A DNA stretch of 41,073 bases from NCBI GenBank assembly GCA_003697085.1, contig RFFU01000058.1:1-41073 (forward strand), in the 5' to 3' direction. The notes beneath the pieces are model-generated. The model did no database searches and had not been told where the DNA came from. It was given only the letters and a program-made list of their open reading frames with translations. The stretch comes from Candidatus Hydrogenedentota bacterium (GTDB lineage Bacteria > UBA8481 > J006). Below are positions 1 to 8,567 of the stretch, piece after piece. Position numbers and translations under genes: made by a program. The number at the start of each line of letters is the position of its first letter. Position 1 is the first letter of the stretch.

Positions 1-465
1 CGTGGTGTCATTCCGAGCGAGGCGGCGCAAAGCGACGCCGACGAGGAATCCCCCACAAGTGCACGATTCGCCCCGCAGGTTCGAGAACCTGCGCTCCATT
101 TCTGCCGGCAGATTGCCGGCGCTCCCAGCGACTCCGCTCTTTGCAGATATCCTGCCGGCGAGAACCCGGCGGTCCCAGGGATCGCATCCCTTGCGGGTCT
201 TTGTGCATGCAGCGATGCCGGCGGTCCCAGGTTGGAAAACCCGCGATCCATTCTCTCCTCGCCCCCGCCTTTCCCCTAAAACACATATCTCCGTGACATA
301 TTTCACATTGAACCCCCTTCCAAAACCTGAAAGGATTTGTTTTGAAATCGCTACCAACGGTTCGGTGGTTGTGGCGGGGAACACCTTGGACGGAACGAAA
401 GGTTTCGGTGCAGAGCGTTCGCTGGATCGAATTTGCTCCGGAAAAAGGGAAAGGAGATTCACAAA
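1..465. repeat. Repeat island A (gene-free gap before the PqqD-like gene)
   Basis: No supportable gene lies here. At 4-55 there is a unit that opens GTGTCATTCCGAGCGA and closes GAGGAATCCCCCAC; related units occur near 7502-7546, 8671-8730 and 8738-8784. At 75-92 is a palindrome with 8-bp arms (GCAGGTTC and GAACCTGC), and at 104-120 another with 7-bp arms (GCCGGCA/TGCCGGC, 3-nt loop). The text from about 83 to 128 is nearly the same as 7442-7487. Decayed copies of the same motif, ending in GGCGGTCCCAGG, follow to about 232. From about 290 to 465 the sequence looks like an ordinary leader, but I cannot point to a convincing promoter. Open frames across this stretch are translations of repeats. 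Confidence 0.7.
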
Positions 466-708
466 ATGGGGAGGGAAAGACTTCAGCATCTGGCCGTCAG
501 CGAAACGGGATTCATCTTCGATCCACATAGCGGTCGCTCTTACACCGTGAATTCGACCGGTTATTCGATTCTGCAACATCTCAAGTCGGGTCTCGAGAAG
601 GACGAGATCGTCGAGAAATTGATTGATGAATACGAAGTGAGTCCGGCGGAAGCGGAACGAGACGTCATCGATTTTCTCGAAGCCCTGAAGGCTCTTCACC
701 TCACCTGA
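466..708 (+). CDS. PqqD-family small protein
   Basis: This encodes an 80-residue protein resembling PqqD/RRE-type proteins, which in RiPP pathways bind a precursor peptide and present it to a modifying enzyme. The visible family pattern is an early FIFDPHSGRSYTVNSTG segment followed by two helices with an acidic run (PAEAERDVIDFLEALKAL). I chose ATG 466 because AAGGAG at 451-456 sits nine bases upstream; an in-frame TTG at 433 would add 11 residues but has no such site. The stop overlaps the next gene by one base (TGATG), so it is translationally coupled to the ATP-grasp ligase. There is no radical SAM gene and no obvious precursor peptide nearby, so its substrate is unknown. The family call is by pattern and is fairly secure; the role is inference. 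Confidence 0.75.
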   Translation: MGRERLQHLAVSETGFIFDPHSGRSYTVNSTGYSILQHLKSGLEKDEIVEKLIDEYEVSPAEAERDVIDFLEALKALHLT

Positions 709-1748
709 TGCCTCTTACGGTCGCAGTTTCCGGCATCAATTCGATGGAGAATCCCGGTTCCGGGATCGGAGTCATCCGCAGCCTGCTTGAATCCGGATCG
801 GACTACCACTGCATCGGGCTCGCGTACGACGCGATGGAACCCGGTCTTTACCTCGACGAATTCGTCTCGCACGCGTACCTTCTTCCGTACCCTTCGTCCG
901 ACGCTCAGAAGTACCTCGACCGACTTTTGACGATCTGCCGCGATGCAACGGTGGATGCCTTGATTCCCGTTTTCGATTCCGAACTGCCGCACTACATCTC
1001 TTCGCGGTCACGAATCGAGGAGGAGGGATTGAGGATACTTCTTCCGTCGCGGGATCAGTATGATTCCGTCCGAAAGAGCGCGTTGCCGGAATTGGCGGAG
1101 CAAATCGGGGTTCCTGTCCCGCGCTCCATCGCCGTCACCTCGTACGAAGAACTCTCGACGGCCCTGGAATCGTTGGGATTTCCGGCTGTCGTCAAGGGGG
1201 TCTTCTACGAGGCCTATCCCGTTCATTCCCACCAGGAAGCGCGGGAGTATTTCGACAAGATCGTCGCCAAGTGGGGCTATCCTGTTATTCTTCAGCAATT
1301 CATACGTGGAGATGACTTCAATCTGATCGGATGCTGCGGGAAACACGGGCGTATTCTGGGATTGGTTGCCATCAAGAAACTTCTGACGACTCAGATGGGA
1401 AAGACCTGGTCGGCGGTCACCATCGCCAACGATGCGATTCTCGAGGCCGGGCGGCGTTTCGCTCGGGAACTCGAATGGGAAGGGGGATTCGAACTTGAGT
1501 TTCGAATCACACCGGAAGAAGAGATCTATCTCTTGGAGATCAATCCCCGTTTTCCGGCGTGGATTTATCTCGCAACGGCGGCGGGAATCAATCTTCCCGA
1601 CCGGTACATCAAACATCTCTTTGAGGGAAAGGAGGATTTCCCGGAGGAATACGAAGTCGGGAAGTTGCTGGTACGTTACACGGGCGAGCGGATTCGAAGT
1701 ATCGGCGACTTCGAGCGGATCGTAGTCCACGGGGAAAAGAAACCATGA
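708..1748 (+). CDS. ATP-grasp ligase (carbamoyl-phosphate-synthase-like fold)
   Basis: This 346-residue protein has the ATP-grasp layout: an N-terminal pre-ATP-grasp region with a glycine-rich PGSGIG near residues 16-21, an ATP-binding lysine in FPAVVKG (about K163), and the metal-binding LLEINPRF segment (E277, N279) with FELEF at 261-265. Such enzymes form an acyl phosphate from a carboxylate and ATP and couple it to an amine, thiol or another nucleophile. Length and motifs are complete for a single-domain ligase. It starts one base into the stop of the PqqD-like gene and its own stop overlaps the decarboxylase start (ATGA), so the three are probably made in fixed ratio. A peptide or amino-acid ligase role is likely from the family; the actual substrate cannot be read from sequence. 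Confidence 0.85.
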   Translation: MPLTVAVSGINSMENPGSGIGVIRSLLESGSDYHCIGLAYDAMEPGLYLDEFVSHAYLLPYPSSDAQKYLDRLLTICRDATVDALIPVFDSELPHYISSRSRIEEEGLRILLPSRDQYDSVRKSALPELAEQIGVPVPRSIAVTSYEELSTALESLGFPAVVKGVFYEAYPVHSHQEAREYFDKIVAKWGYPVILQQFIRGDDFNLIGCCGKHGRILGLVAIKKLLTTQMGKTWSAVTIANDAILEAGRRFARELEWEGGFELEFRITPEEEIYLLEINPRFPAWIYLATAAGINLPDRYIKHLFEGKEDFPEEYEVGKLLVRYTGERIRSIGDFERIVVHGEKKP

Positions 1749-3124
1749 GCGAAAAGGGTGAAAAAAAGATTTATGAAAAGCCGATGATACTGCCACAGAA
1801 GATCGGGATGGTGAACAAGTATCAGACCGAAATGGGCCGGAGCACGACCGAGATCGACGGAGTCGCCGTGACGACGTTGCTGGCGGAATACGGTTCGCCG
1901 CTCTTCGTTTTCAGCGAGCGCGCGATCCGTTCGCAGGTGAGCCGGTTCAAGAAGATCTTTCGAGCCTTCTATCCGAACACGCAGTTCGCCTGGTCCTACA
2001 AGACGAACTATCTCGATGCGATTTGCGCTCTGATGCATCACGAAGGTTCGATCGCGGAGGTGGTTTCGTATTTCGAATATGAAAAGGCGCGCCGCCTCGG
2101 CGTTCCCGGCTCGAAGATCATCTTCAACGGCCCCCACAAGCCGCCGGAGGCGCTGGAACGGGCGGTGCGGGAAGAAGCGCTGATCAATGTGGACAATTTC
2201 GATGAGATCTTCGCCCTGGAGGAATTGGCGGCGAAATACAACCGGCCCGTGCGGATCGGGATGCGCCTGAACCTTGACGCCGGCATCTACCCGCAGTGGT
2301 CGCGTTTCGGTTTCAACCTCGAAAGCGGACAAGCGCTCTCCGCCGCGCGCCGGATTCACCAGGGCGGCAAGTTGGAACTCGTCGGACTCCATTGCCATAT
2401 CGGAACCTTCATTCTCGATCCCAACGCCTACGCCCGCCAGTTGAACAAGATGGTCGATTTCGGAGACGCACTGGAGGACGATTACGGCCGGCCGATGGAA
2501 TACTACAACATCGGCGGCGGCCTCCCCTCCCGAAGCCAACTCAAGGGGATCTATCTTGCCCCCGATCACGCCATTCCACCGATCGATGATTACGCGCGCG
2601 CCATCGGCGAGGCGATGCTGGCCCGATGCAAACCCGATCACTCCCCTAAACTCTACCTCGAAAGCGGCCGTGCACTGATCGACGAGGCCGGATACCTCCT
2701 CACCAGCGTCGTCGGCTCCAAACGCCTTCAGGATGGAAAGAAGACTTACATCATCGACGCTGGAGTGAACCTCCTCTACACCTCCCACTGGTACAACATC
2801 GGGGTTAAGCCCGGATCGGCGATCGACGGTCCGGCTGAGGACTCGATCCTTTACGGTCCCCTCTGTATGAACATCGACGTCGTGCGCGATTCGATCCACC
2901 TCCCTCCCCTTCCCGTCGGCTCTCCGCTCGTTCTCCATCCGGTCGGCGCTTACAACGTGACGCAGTGGATGCAGTTCATCGAGTACCGGCCGGCGATCGT
3001 CCTTGTTTCCGAGGACGGAACCGTCGAACTCATCCGCCGCCGGGAAGCGCTCGAAGACGTCACGAGTTGCGAATCCCTTCCGGAACGCCTCCGCGTCTCC
3101 GCCGATCTCTTCGCGAACCTCTGA
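1745..3124 (+). CDS. PLP-dependent decarboxylase, DapDC/ornithine decarboxylase-like (fold III)
   Basis: This 459-residue enzyme resembles LysA-type diaminopimelate decarboxylases. The PLP lysine lies in WSYKTNYL (K86), followed by HCHIGT (216-221), the phosphate-binding GGGLP (257-261), YLESGR (304-309, matching the family EPGR) and GPLCMNID (371-378) with the active-site cysteine C374 and D378. All catalytic elements appear present, so decarboxylation of an amino acid, or of an amino acid held on a carrier, is expected. The N-terminal 30 residues are an extra extension. The gene overlaps the ATP-grasp gene by four bases. A ligase beside a LysA-like decarboxylase recalls pathways in which a conjugated amino acid is decarboxylated, as BtrJ/BtrK do in butirosin synthesis, but that parallel is inference. 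It is unlikely to be housekeeping LysA because no lysine genes are nearby. Confidence 0.85.
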   Translation: MSEKGEKKIYEKPMILPQKIGMVNKYQTEMGRSTTEIDGVAVTTLLAEYGSPLFVFSERAIRSQVSRFKKIFRAFYPNTQFAWSYKTNYLDAICALMHHEGSIAEVVSYFEYEKARRLGVPGSKIIFNGPHKPPEALERAVREEALINVDNFDEIFALEELAAKYNRPVRIGMRLNLDAGIYPQWSRFGFNLESGQALSAARRIHQGGKLELVGLHCHIGTFILDPNAYARQLNKMVDFGDALEDDYGRPMEYYNIGGGLPSRSQLKGIYLAPDHAIPPIDDYARAIGEAMLARCKPDHSPKLYLESGRALIDEAGYLLTSVVGSKRLQDGKKTYIIDAGVNLLYTSHWYNIGVKPGSAIDGPAEDSILYGPLCMNIDVVRDSIHLPPLPVGSPLVLHPVGAYNVTQWMQFIEYRPAIVLVSEDGTVELIRRREALEDVTSCESLPERLRVSADLFANL

Positions 3125-3138
3125 ACCCCCGCTCTCGA

Positions 3139-5265
3139 ATGAAGGGCTTCTCCGCCTTCCCCCTTCCCCGCGGCGTTCCTCTCGAACACATCACCGAGGG
3201 GTTACGGCGCTTCTTCACAATCTACGCCGATATCTTCTTCACGAACAATCTCGCCATCGGAGTCATCATCTTCTGCGTCACCTTCTTTCAACCCAATGTC
3301 GGAACGGCCGGATTCGCCGCCATCGCCTTCGCCTACCTCTTCCGAAGGTTGACGTTCCCCGCCGCCGAATCCTTCGAGCCGTTCTACTATTACAACGCTC
3401 TCCTTGTCGGCCTCTCGATCGGCGCCCTCTTCCGAATCTCTCCTCTGACGTTATTGATGATCGCCGCCGCCGCCGTCTTCACTTTCGCCCTTACCGTCAG
3501 CCTCAACAGCGTCTTTTCACGCTACCTCGGGATACCGATCCTGAGTTTTCCCTTCGCCATCGTCAGTTCCCTCTGCTATCTCTTCGCCATCCGAAGCACC
3601 AATCTCTTCGTGAACAACCTCCTTCCTCACACGTCCTCCACATGGAGCCTCGCTCCCACGTCTCCGGCCGTTACGGGATTCCTCAAAACGCTCGGGGCCA
3701 TCTTCTTCAACGACACGATCTTGGCCGGAGGACTGATTCTTCTGGCCGTTCTGCTCCATTCCCGCATCTTTTTTCTTCTCGCCGCGGCCGGCTACAGCCT
3801 CGGCGCCTTGATCATCGCGCATTTCTACGGCGCCTACACCTCGACCTTCGCGAATCTCAATTACTTCAATTTCATCCTCATCGCCGTGGCGCTCGGAGGC
3901 ATCTTCCTCATCCCCTCTCCACGTTCCTACCTCACCGCGCTCATCGCCGTGGCGGTCTCTTCCATCCTCCTCGGAGCCGTCGAAGTCTTTTGGGCCGGAT
4001 TTTCGATTCCGATCTTCACGCTCCCCTTCAACCTCATCGTCGGCCTCTTCCTTCATTACTTCAACATCACGGGAGGAGCACGCCGGACGATCACATTCCT
4101 CGAGAGCCCCGAGGCGATCCTCGATCACCATATCAACTACGCCGCCCGCTTCCTGCCGCCCCACCCCGCCATCGGCCTTCCTTTCTCCGGCGAATGGACC
4201 CTCTCCCAAGCCTTCGACGGTGAATACACGCACAAAGGCCCTTGGCGTTATGGAGCGGATTTCTTGATCCGCGATTCCTCCGGGCGCGAACATTCCGACA
4301 ACGGAACCACCCTCTCCGATTACTACGCCTTCGGCAAGCCCGTGTTGGCCCCCGTCGCCGGGCGAGTCGTAAAGATCGTTAGTGACGTCGAAGACAACGC
4401 GCCGGGAGAAGCCAACCGCGCCGAGAATTGGGGCAACACCGTCTTGATCTGGGACGAACGAGGTTTCTATGTCAAGGTGGCTCATCTGGCCAAAGGTTCC
4501 GTCTCCGTGACCGAAGGACAGTTCGTCGCTCACGGGCAAAAAATCGGACTCTGCGGGAACTCCGGTTATTCTCCGATGCCACACATTCACGTTCAACTCC
4601 AACTCTCTCCCGAAGCCAATTCCCCGACGATTCCCTTCTGCTTCTCCAATGTCGTGCGGGATGGAATCTCCTTTCACTCCTGGCTCGAACCGCGCCGCGA
4701 CATCGTCCTCGCTTCCCCGATCCCCTCCTCCTCCCTCCGTTCTTCTTTCTCCCCTCTTCTGGGGGAGACCTTTCTATTCGAGCGAACGTGTCGCGGCCGT
4801 TCCACGGTCGGTCGGTTCGAGGTCGTTCTCGCCCCGGACGGCCGCAATCTCCTCACCGACGGCGAGAACAAACTCTTCTTTCATACCGGCCCGCCCCTCT
4901 TTCGTTTCCTCGACTACTCCGGCGACCGACGGTCGATCCTGGCCGACCTCTTCCGCGCCCTCCCCTCGATCCCGCTTATTCAGAACCGTGTCGCGTGGTC
5001 CGACACGCTTCCGATCCGGCCCGTCATCTCCCGGGGAACGGCCGAGGCCGTCTTGCTCGTCCAATCCTTCCACCACGACTTCGCCCGAATTCACGTGCGC
5101 GGCACGGTCGAATCCGACACTCTTCGGCATACGAAACTCTACCGCCGTATCGGACGCCGGAAAAAATTGATCGAGGAATGGACCGTGACACTCGATCGCC
5201 GCAGGCTCCCCTCGACCCTTTACTCTCCGACAAGAGACGTTCTCATCCGGAGGCTCGAACCATGA
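3139..5265 (+). CDS. Urea-transporter-like membrane domain fused to M23 metallopeptidase
   Basis: This 708-residue fusion starts at ATG 3139, 14 bases after the decarboxylase stop; the reading frame is open further upstream but overlaps that gene. Residues about 25-315 are strongly hydrophobic, with around ten membrane spans and urea-transporter-like segments FYYYNALLVGLSIG (82-95) and LPFNLIVG (295-302). Residues about 340-500 form an M23 (LytM-type) peptidase with intact zinc ligands: H365 and D374 in THKGPWRYGAD, and PHIHVQ (H482, H484). About 200 further residues are beta-rich and unassigned. The peptidase should face the periplasm and act on peptidoglycan or a peptide, while the channel passes a small neutral solute such as urea or a related compound. 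Both halves are confidently recognised; how they cooperate is unknown. Confidence 0.85.
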   Translation: MKGFSAFPLPRGVPLEHITEGLRRFFTIYADIFFTNNLAIGVIIFCVTFFQPNVGTAGFAAIAFAYLFRRLTFPAAESFEPFYYYNALLVGLSIGALFRISPLTLLMIAAAAVFTFALTVSLNSVFSRYLGIPILSFPFAIVSSLCYLFAIRSTNLFVNNLLPHTSSTWSLAPTSPAVTGFLKTLGAIFFNDTILAGGLILLAVLLHSRIFFLLAAAGYSLGALIIAHFYGAYTSTFANLNYFNFILIAVALGGIFLIPSPRSYLTALIAVAVSSILLGAVEVFWAGFSIPIFTLPFNLIVGLFLHYFNITGGARRTITFLESPEAILDHHINYAARFLPPHPAIGLPFSGEWTLSQAFDGEYTHKGPWRYGADFLIRDSSGREHSDNGTTLSDYYAFGKPVLAPVAGRVVKIVSDVEDNAPGEANRAENWGNTVLIWDERGFYVKVAHLAKGSVSVTEGQFVAHGQKIGLCGNSGYSPMPHIHVQLQLSPEANSPTIPFCFSNVVRDGISFHSWLEPRRDIVLASPIPSSSLRSSFSPLLGETFLFERTCRGRSTVGRFEVVLAPDGRNLLTDGENKLFFHTGPPLFRFLDYSGDRRSILADLFRALPSIPLIQNRVAWSDTLPIRPVISRGTAEAVLLVQSFHHDFARIHVRGTVESDTLRHTKLYRRIGRRKKLIEEWTVTLDRRRLPSTLYSPTRDVLIRRLEP

Positions 5266-6590
5266 ACCGGCCCCTCTTCTCCCCGCAAAAATTCCTCTTG
5301 CTTCTCGTTCTCTCCTCGGCCGCGCTTCCGATCCTTCCCGGAAAAGGCCGCGCGGATCAGAATCCCCTTTCGCAATCTTCTTCCTACACCGTTCTGCTTC
5401 GCTCGGCTTTCTCCTACTATCGGGAGGGAAACACCGACACGGCGTTGAGTTATTACCGCCGGGCGGCGGCGACGGCCTCCAGTGCCGATGAATATCTCGA
5501 AGCCCGCATCGGAGAACAGAATTGTCTCGTCTCCCTCCGTCGCTATTCCGAATCTCTCTCCCTCGGAAAATCGCTTCTTGAAAAATTTCCTGAGAATTCG
5601 GCCGTTCTCTTCAACAACGCCTTCTCCCTCTTCTCCTTGAAGAATTACTCCGAAGCCGCCGAGTTCTATGAGAAGATCCGATCGATCTCCCCGGAATCCC
5701 TTCCCGCCTTGCAAGGGCTGGCCTGGTGCCGTTATTACCTCGGCGAACGCCGCCAAGCCCGCCGGCTCGTCGCCGAAGGCCTCGAACGGGATCCGCGCAA
5801 CGCATCCCTTCTTCAACTCTCTTCCCTCCTCCTGACCTCTCCGTGGTCCTTTTCGTTGACCGGTTACACTACCTATCTCGACTACCATTCCATCACGAAG
5901 GATCAGGGCTGGACCGGCACCTTCTTCTTGACGGCGACCCACAAGAAACGGCATTCCTTCGAGGCAATCGTCAGCCGCCTCGCGCTCGATTACCTCTCTC
6001 CCACCGAGCCGCCGCTCAAGGAAACATCCTATGGCGCGGGTTACCGCTTTTTCGGCCCCGTCGCCTTCGCCCTCTTGCTCCGCCGTTTCAATACCAACGA
6101 CCCCACGCTCGGTAAGGCCAACATTGCGACCGTCAGCCTCGAAAAAGCCAACTTCTTTCTTCGAACAACACTTTCGGATTATGCCTTCGTCGATGCCGTG
6201 CAACTCGGAATCGGTTACCGTTTCCACCGCGGCCGCTACTCCCTCGTCTCCGAGTTGAGCCACGTCTCGCACGATGCCATAGGTCTCCTCGCCCCTCCGG
6301 ACGACCACTGGTTTCTCGCCCAACGCCACTCCTTGACCTTCGGAAGATGGACTCCCTATCTCAAATATCTCCTCGGCCACGGCTCGATCTACACCGGAGA
6401 AGAAGGCTATGTCCCGTACAACACCCCGGATGAACTACGCGGCATCTATGGCCTCGGTCTCCATTGGTCCGGAGACTTCCTTACATTGGGGTGGGAAACG
6501 ACTTATTCCCGCGGCCGGCACTTCACCACCTCGGACCACCGGCCCTATGATCTCTTCACCCACACTCTCTCCGTCGGTCATCGGTGGTGA
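5262..6590 (+). CDS. Secreted TPR protein with C-terminal YaiO-like outer-membrane beta-barrel
   Basis: This 442-residue protein starts at an ATG overlapping the preceding stop by four bases. It opens with a signal peptide (MNRPLF, then a hydrophobic LLLLVLSSAALPILP stretch, cleavage probably near residue 30). Residues about 45-190 are TPR-like helix pairs (for example FSYYREGNTDTALSYYRRA and NAFSLFSLKNYSEAAEFYEK). The remaining roughly 250 residues alternate polar and hydrophobic residues with many aromatic girdle positions and end in HTLSVGHRW, a terminal aromatic typical of outer-membrane barrels. The architecture matches YaiO-type proteins. In this cluster it would be the outer-membrane partner of the inner-membrane channel/M23 fusion. 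Barrel and TPR assignments are from sequence pattern; its cargo or ligand is not known. Confidence 0.75.
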   Translation: MNRPLFSPQKFLLLLVLSSAALPILPGKGRADQNPLSQSSSYTVLLRSAFSYYREGNTDTALSYYRRAAATASSADEYLEARIGEQNCLVSLRRYSESLSLGKSLLEKFPENSAVLFNNAFSLFSLKNYSEAAEFYEKIRSISPESLPALQGLAWCRYYLGERRQARRLVAEGLERDPRNASLLQLSSLLLTSPWSFSLTGYTTYLDYHSITKDQGWTGTFFLTATHKKRHSFEAIVSRLALDYLSPTEPPLKETSYGAGYRFFGPVAFALLLRRFNTNDPTLGKANIATVSLEKANFFLRTTLSDYAFVDAVQLGIGYRFHRGRYSLVSELSHVSHDAIGLLAPPDDHWFLAQRHSLTFGRWTPYLKYLLGHGSIYTGEEGYVPYNTPDELRGIYGLGLHWSGDFLTLGWETTYSRGRHFTTSDHRPYDLFTHTLSVGHRW

Positions 6591-6616
6591 GAGTCATTTT
6601 GAAAGGAGAAGTATTT

Positions 6617-7246
6617 ATGTCTCGGATTTTCGTTGGTCTTCACGTCGGTTTTTTCCTCTTCGTTTCCGCGGCTCCCGTTCTGGCGAGGGAGGCGGACACG
6701 CAAGTTCGCCAGGCCTACGCCGCTTCCTATCGATACGAAACGGCGGGAAATTACAAGGATGCCTTCCGCGCCCTTTTCCCGGTTTACAAACAGTATCCCT
6801 CCTCCTACACCGTCAACCTTCGGTTCGGGTGGTTGAATTATCTGATGAAAAACCATGCCGACGCCGCAGCCTACTACCAAACGGCGGAAAAGGCTCTCCC
6901 GACCTCGCTCGAACCGAAGCTCGGTCTCGCCGCCGTTTACCTCGCTCAAGAGGAATGGGAAAAGGCCGAGGAGAAATGCAATGAGATTCTCAAGACGGAT
7001 TACTACAACTACTATGGAAATCTCCGGCTGGCACTGGCTCTCCAGGGACAGAAGAAATACGCCCAAGCGGAAAGTGTCGCCCGAAAAATGCTGGCGATTC
7101 TGCCGACCGATGTGACGTTTCTCAACACTTTAGCGGTCAACCTCTATCTCCAGGGAAAATACGAAGAGGCGTATTCTCTCTTCTACAACGTCACAATCCT
7201 GGATCCCGAAAATATCACCGCCAAAGGCTACCTCGGAATCCGCTGA
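6617..7246 (+). CDS. Secreted tetratricopeptide repeat protein
   Basis: This 209-residue protein starts at ATG 6617, eight bases after AAGGAG (6603-6608); an in-frame GTG at 6584 overlaps the preceding gene and has no such site. Residues 1-22 form a signal peptide (hydrophobic GLHVGFFLFVSAAPVLA). The rest is about five TPR units, for example AASYRYETAGNYKDAFRALF, YLAQEEWEKAEEKCNEIL and LYLQGKYEEAYSLFYN, which would give a periplasmic or lipid-free surface scaffold. It is the last gene of the plus-strand cluster, 26 bases after the YaiO-like gene, and shares its TPR style, so it probably binds the barrel or the M23 fusion. It converges with the epimerase across a repeat island. No enzymatic domain is visible. 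Confidence 0.8.
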   Translation: MSRIFVGLHVGFFLFVSAAPVLAREADTQVRQAYAASYRYETAGNYKDAFRALFPVYKQYPSSYTVNLRFGWLNYLMKNHADAAAYYQTAEKALPTSLEPKLGLAAVYLAQEEWEKAEEKCNEILKTDYYNYYGNLRLALALQGQKKYAQAESVARKMLAILPTDVTFLNTLAVNLYLQGKYEEAYSLFYNVTILDPENITAKGYLGIR

Positions 7247-7589
7247 ATCCTCGGTGAAACCACGGAAGACGCGGAACGGCAGGGAAGAATAGAAAACCAC
7301 GGAAGGCGCGGAATGACACGGAAGAAGAAAAGGGGCAAGGGCAAGGGCAGGAGTAACGGACGTAAACGGAGAAGGGAAAAAAGGAAGCAGCGTGGGAGCA
7401 CGGGCATCTTGCCCGCAGATAACCGCCTCTTCCGCAAATTAGAGAACCTGCACCCCATTTCTGCCGGCAAGATGCCGGCGGTCCCAGGAAGAACATACGC
7501 CCCACGTTCGCCGCGTTACGGAACGCTGCCTCGCTCAGAATGAGCCGGATGGGGCAGCGAGACAACGAAAAGAAGAACAGGAACGACAC
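7247..7589. repeat. Repeat island B between two convergent genes
   Basis: No gene is supported here. Two copies of an 18-bp unit, ACCACGGAAGACGCGGAA (7259-7276) and ACCACGGAAGGCGCGGAA (7296-7313), are followed by a purine-rich run with GGGCAA hexamers (7321-7388). Next come a palindrome at 7401-7415 (CGGGCA/TGCCCG) and one at 7463-7479 (GCCGGCA/TGCCGGC with 3-nt loop). Between and around the second palindrome the text repeats that of 83-128 almost exactly. Near 7502-7546 a unit in minus orientation contains TCATTCTGAGCGAGGCAGCG, related to the unit at 4-55. The hairpins could also terminate transcription of the two converging genes. Confidence 0.7.
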
Positions 7590-8567
7590 TCACAAGAGAC
7601 CGCGTTCTGCCACGTCTTCCCTAATCCAATCCCACTGTCTTCGAAGTCCCTCTTTCAACGTGGTCTTCGGAGCAAAGCCGAGATCCTCCCGCGCCCGGCT
7701 CGTATCCGCCAGCGTATGCCGCACATCACCCGGAGCCGTCTCCCGCTTCCGAACCTCAATCTTTCTTTCAGAAACTCTTCGGATTTCCTTGATTAAATCC
7801 GTCATCGTCGTGACGACTCCTCCCCCGATATTGTAAACCCCGCCGGGGCCGCCGGATTCCAGGCACAAAAGGTTCGCTTCGACAACATCGTCGACGAACG
7901 TGAAGTCCCGACTCTGGCTGCCGTCCCCGTATAATTCGACCGCCTCTCCCCTCAACGCCGCCTCGAAAAAGCGCTCGATCGCCATATCCGGGCGTTGTCG
8001 CGGTCCGTAAACCGTGAAGTAGCGAAGCGCGAATGCCGGCATTTCCAATCGGCGCGCATAGGAAAATACCAACCGCTCCGCCGCCAGTTTCGTCACTCCG
8101 TACGGCGAGATGGGATTCGGAACCATATCTTCCGATAAAGGGAGTCGGTTTTGATCACCGTAAACGGAAGAAGAAGAAGCGAAGACGAAACGCTCGATCC
8201 GCCCCCAACGGCCCACCGCTTCCAAAAGCCTTTGGGTCGCAAGGATATTGTCCTCCACATACCGCTGAAAGGATCCGCCCCAGGAAGCCCGTATTCCCGC
8301 CTGCGCCGCCTCGTGGAATACGATGTCCGGAACCGGAAGCCGGGAAAACTCGACTCGGTTCAAATCCTCCTCGAAGAACCGGAACGTCTTCTCCCCAAGC
8401 ACGCTTTCCAGATTGCGCCGCTTTCTCGCCGGATCGTAGTAATCGGTCAGAGCATCCACCCCGATCACTTCGCTTCCTCGATCCAGAAGCGCCCGCGCAA
8501 GGTGCGACCCGATGAACCCCGCAACTCCCGTTACAAGGATCCGCTTACCTGAAAATTCCAGCGCCAC
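7590..8567 (-). CDS. NAD-dependent nucleotide-sugar epimerase/dehydratase (GalE/UDP-glucuronate 4-epimerase-like)
   Basis: This 325-residue extended short-chain dehydrogenase has a complete Rossmann motif (GVAGFIG, residues 14-20), SSSSVYG (131-137) and the catalytic YGVTK (Y156, K160). RYFTVYGPRQRPDMAI and a YGDGSQSRDFTFVDDVV segment are typical of UDP-sugar 4-epimerases and related enzymes, which interconvert or dehydrate nucleotide sugars for lipopolysaccharide, capsule or glycan synthesis. Length is normal. It is a single gene between two repeat islands, with no sugar-pathway neighbours in the window, so the exact substrate cannot be set. UDP-glucose or UDP-glucuronate 4-epimerase is the best guess. 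Confidence 0.88.
   Translation of the reverse strand: MALEFSGKRILVTGVAGFIGSHLARALLDRGSEVIGVDALTDYYDPARKRRNLESVLGEKTFRFFEEDLNRVEFSRLPVPDIVFHEAAQAGIRASWGGSFQRYVEDNILATQRLLEAVGRWGRIERFVFASSSSVYGDQNRLPLSEDMVPNPISPYGVTKLAAERLVFSYARRLEMPAFALRYFTVYGPRQRPDMAIERFFEAALRGEAVELYGDGSQSRDFTFVDDVVEANLLCLESGGPGGVYNIGGGVVTTMTDLIKEIRRVSERKIEVRKRETAPGDVRHTLADTSRAREDLGFAPKTTLKEGLRRQWDWIREDVAERGLL

Noticed and set aside
2-550. A 182-residue open frame on the plus strand over the left gap
   Set aside because: It is composed of repeat-derived sequence, overlaps the PqqD-like gene and has no ribosome site or recognisable domain.
7215-7589. Open frame on the minus strand containing GPPASCRQKWG
   Set aside because: That string is the translation of the dispersed palindromic unit; the same kind of peptide arises in island A.
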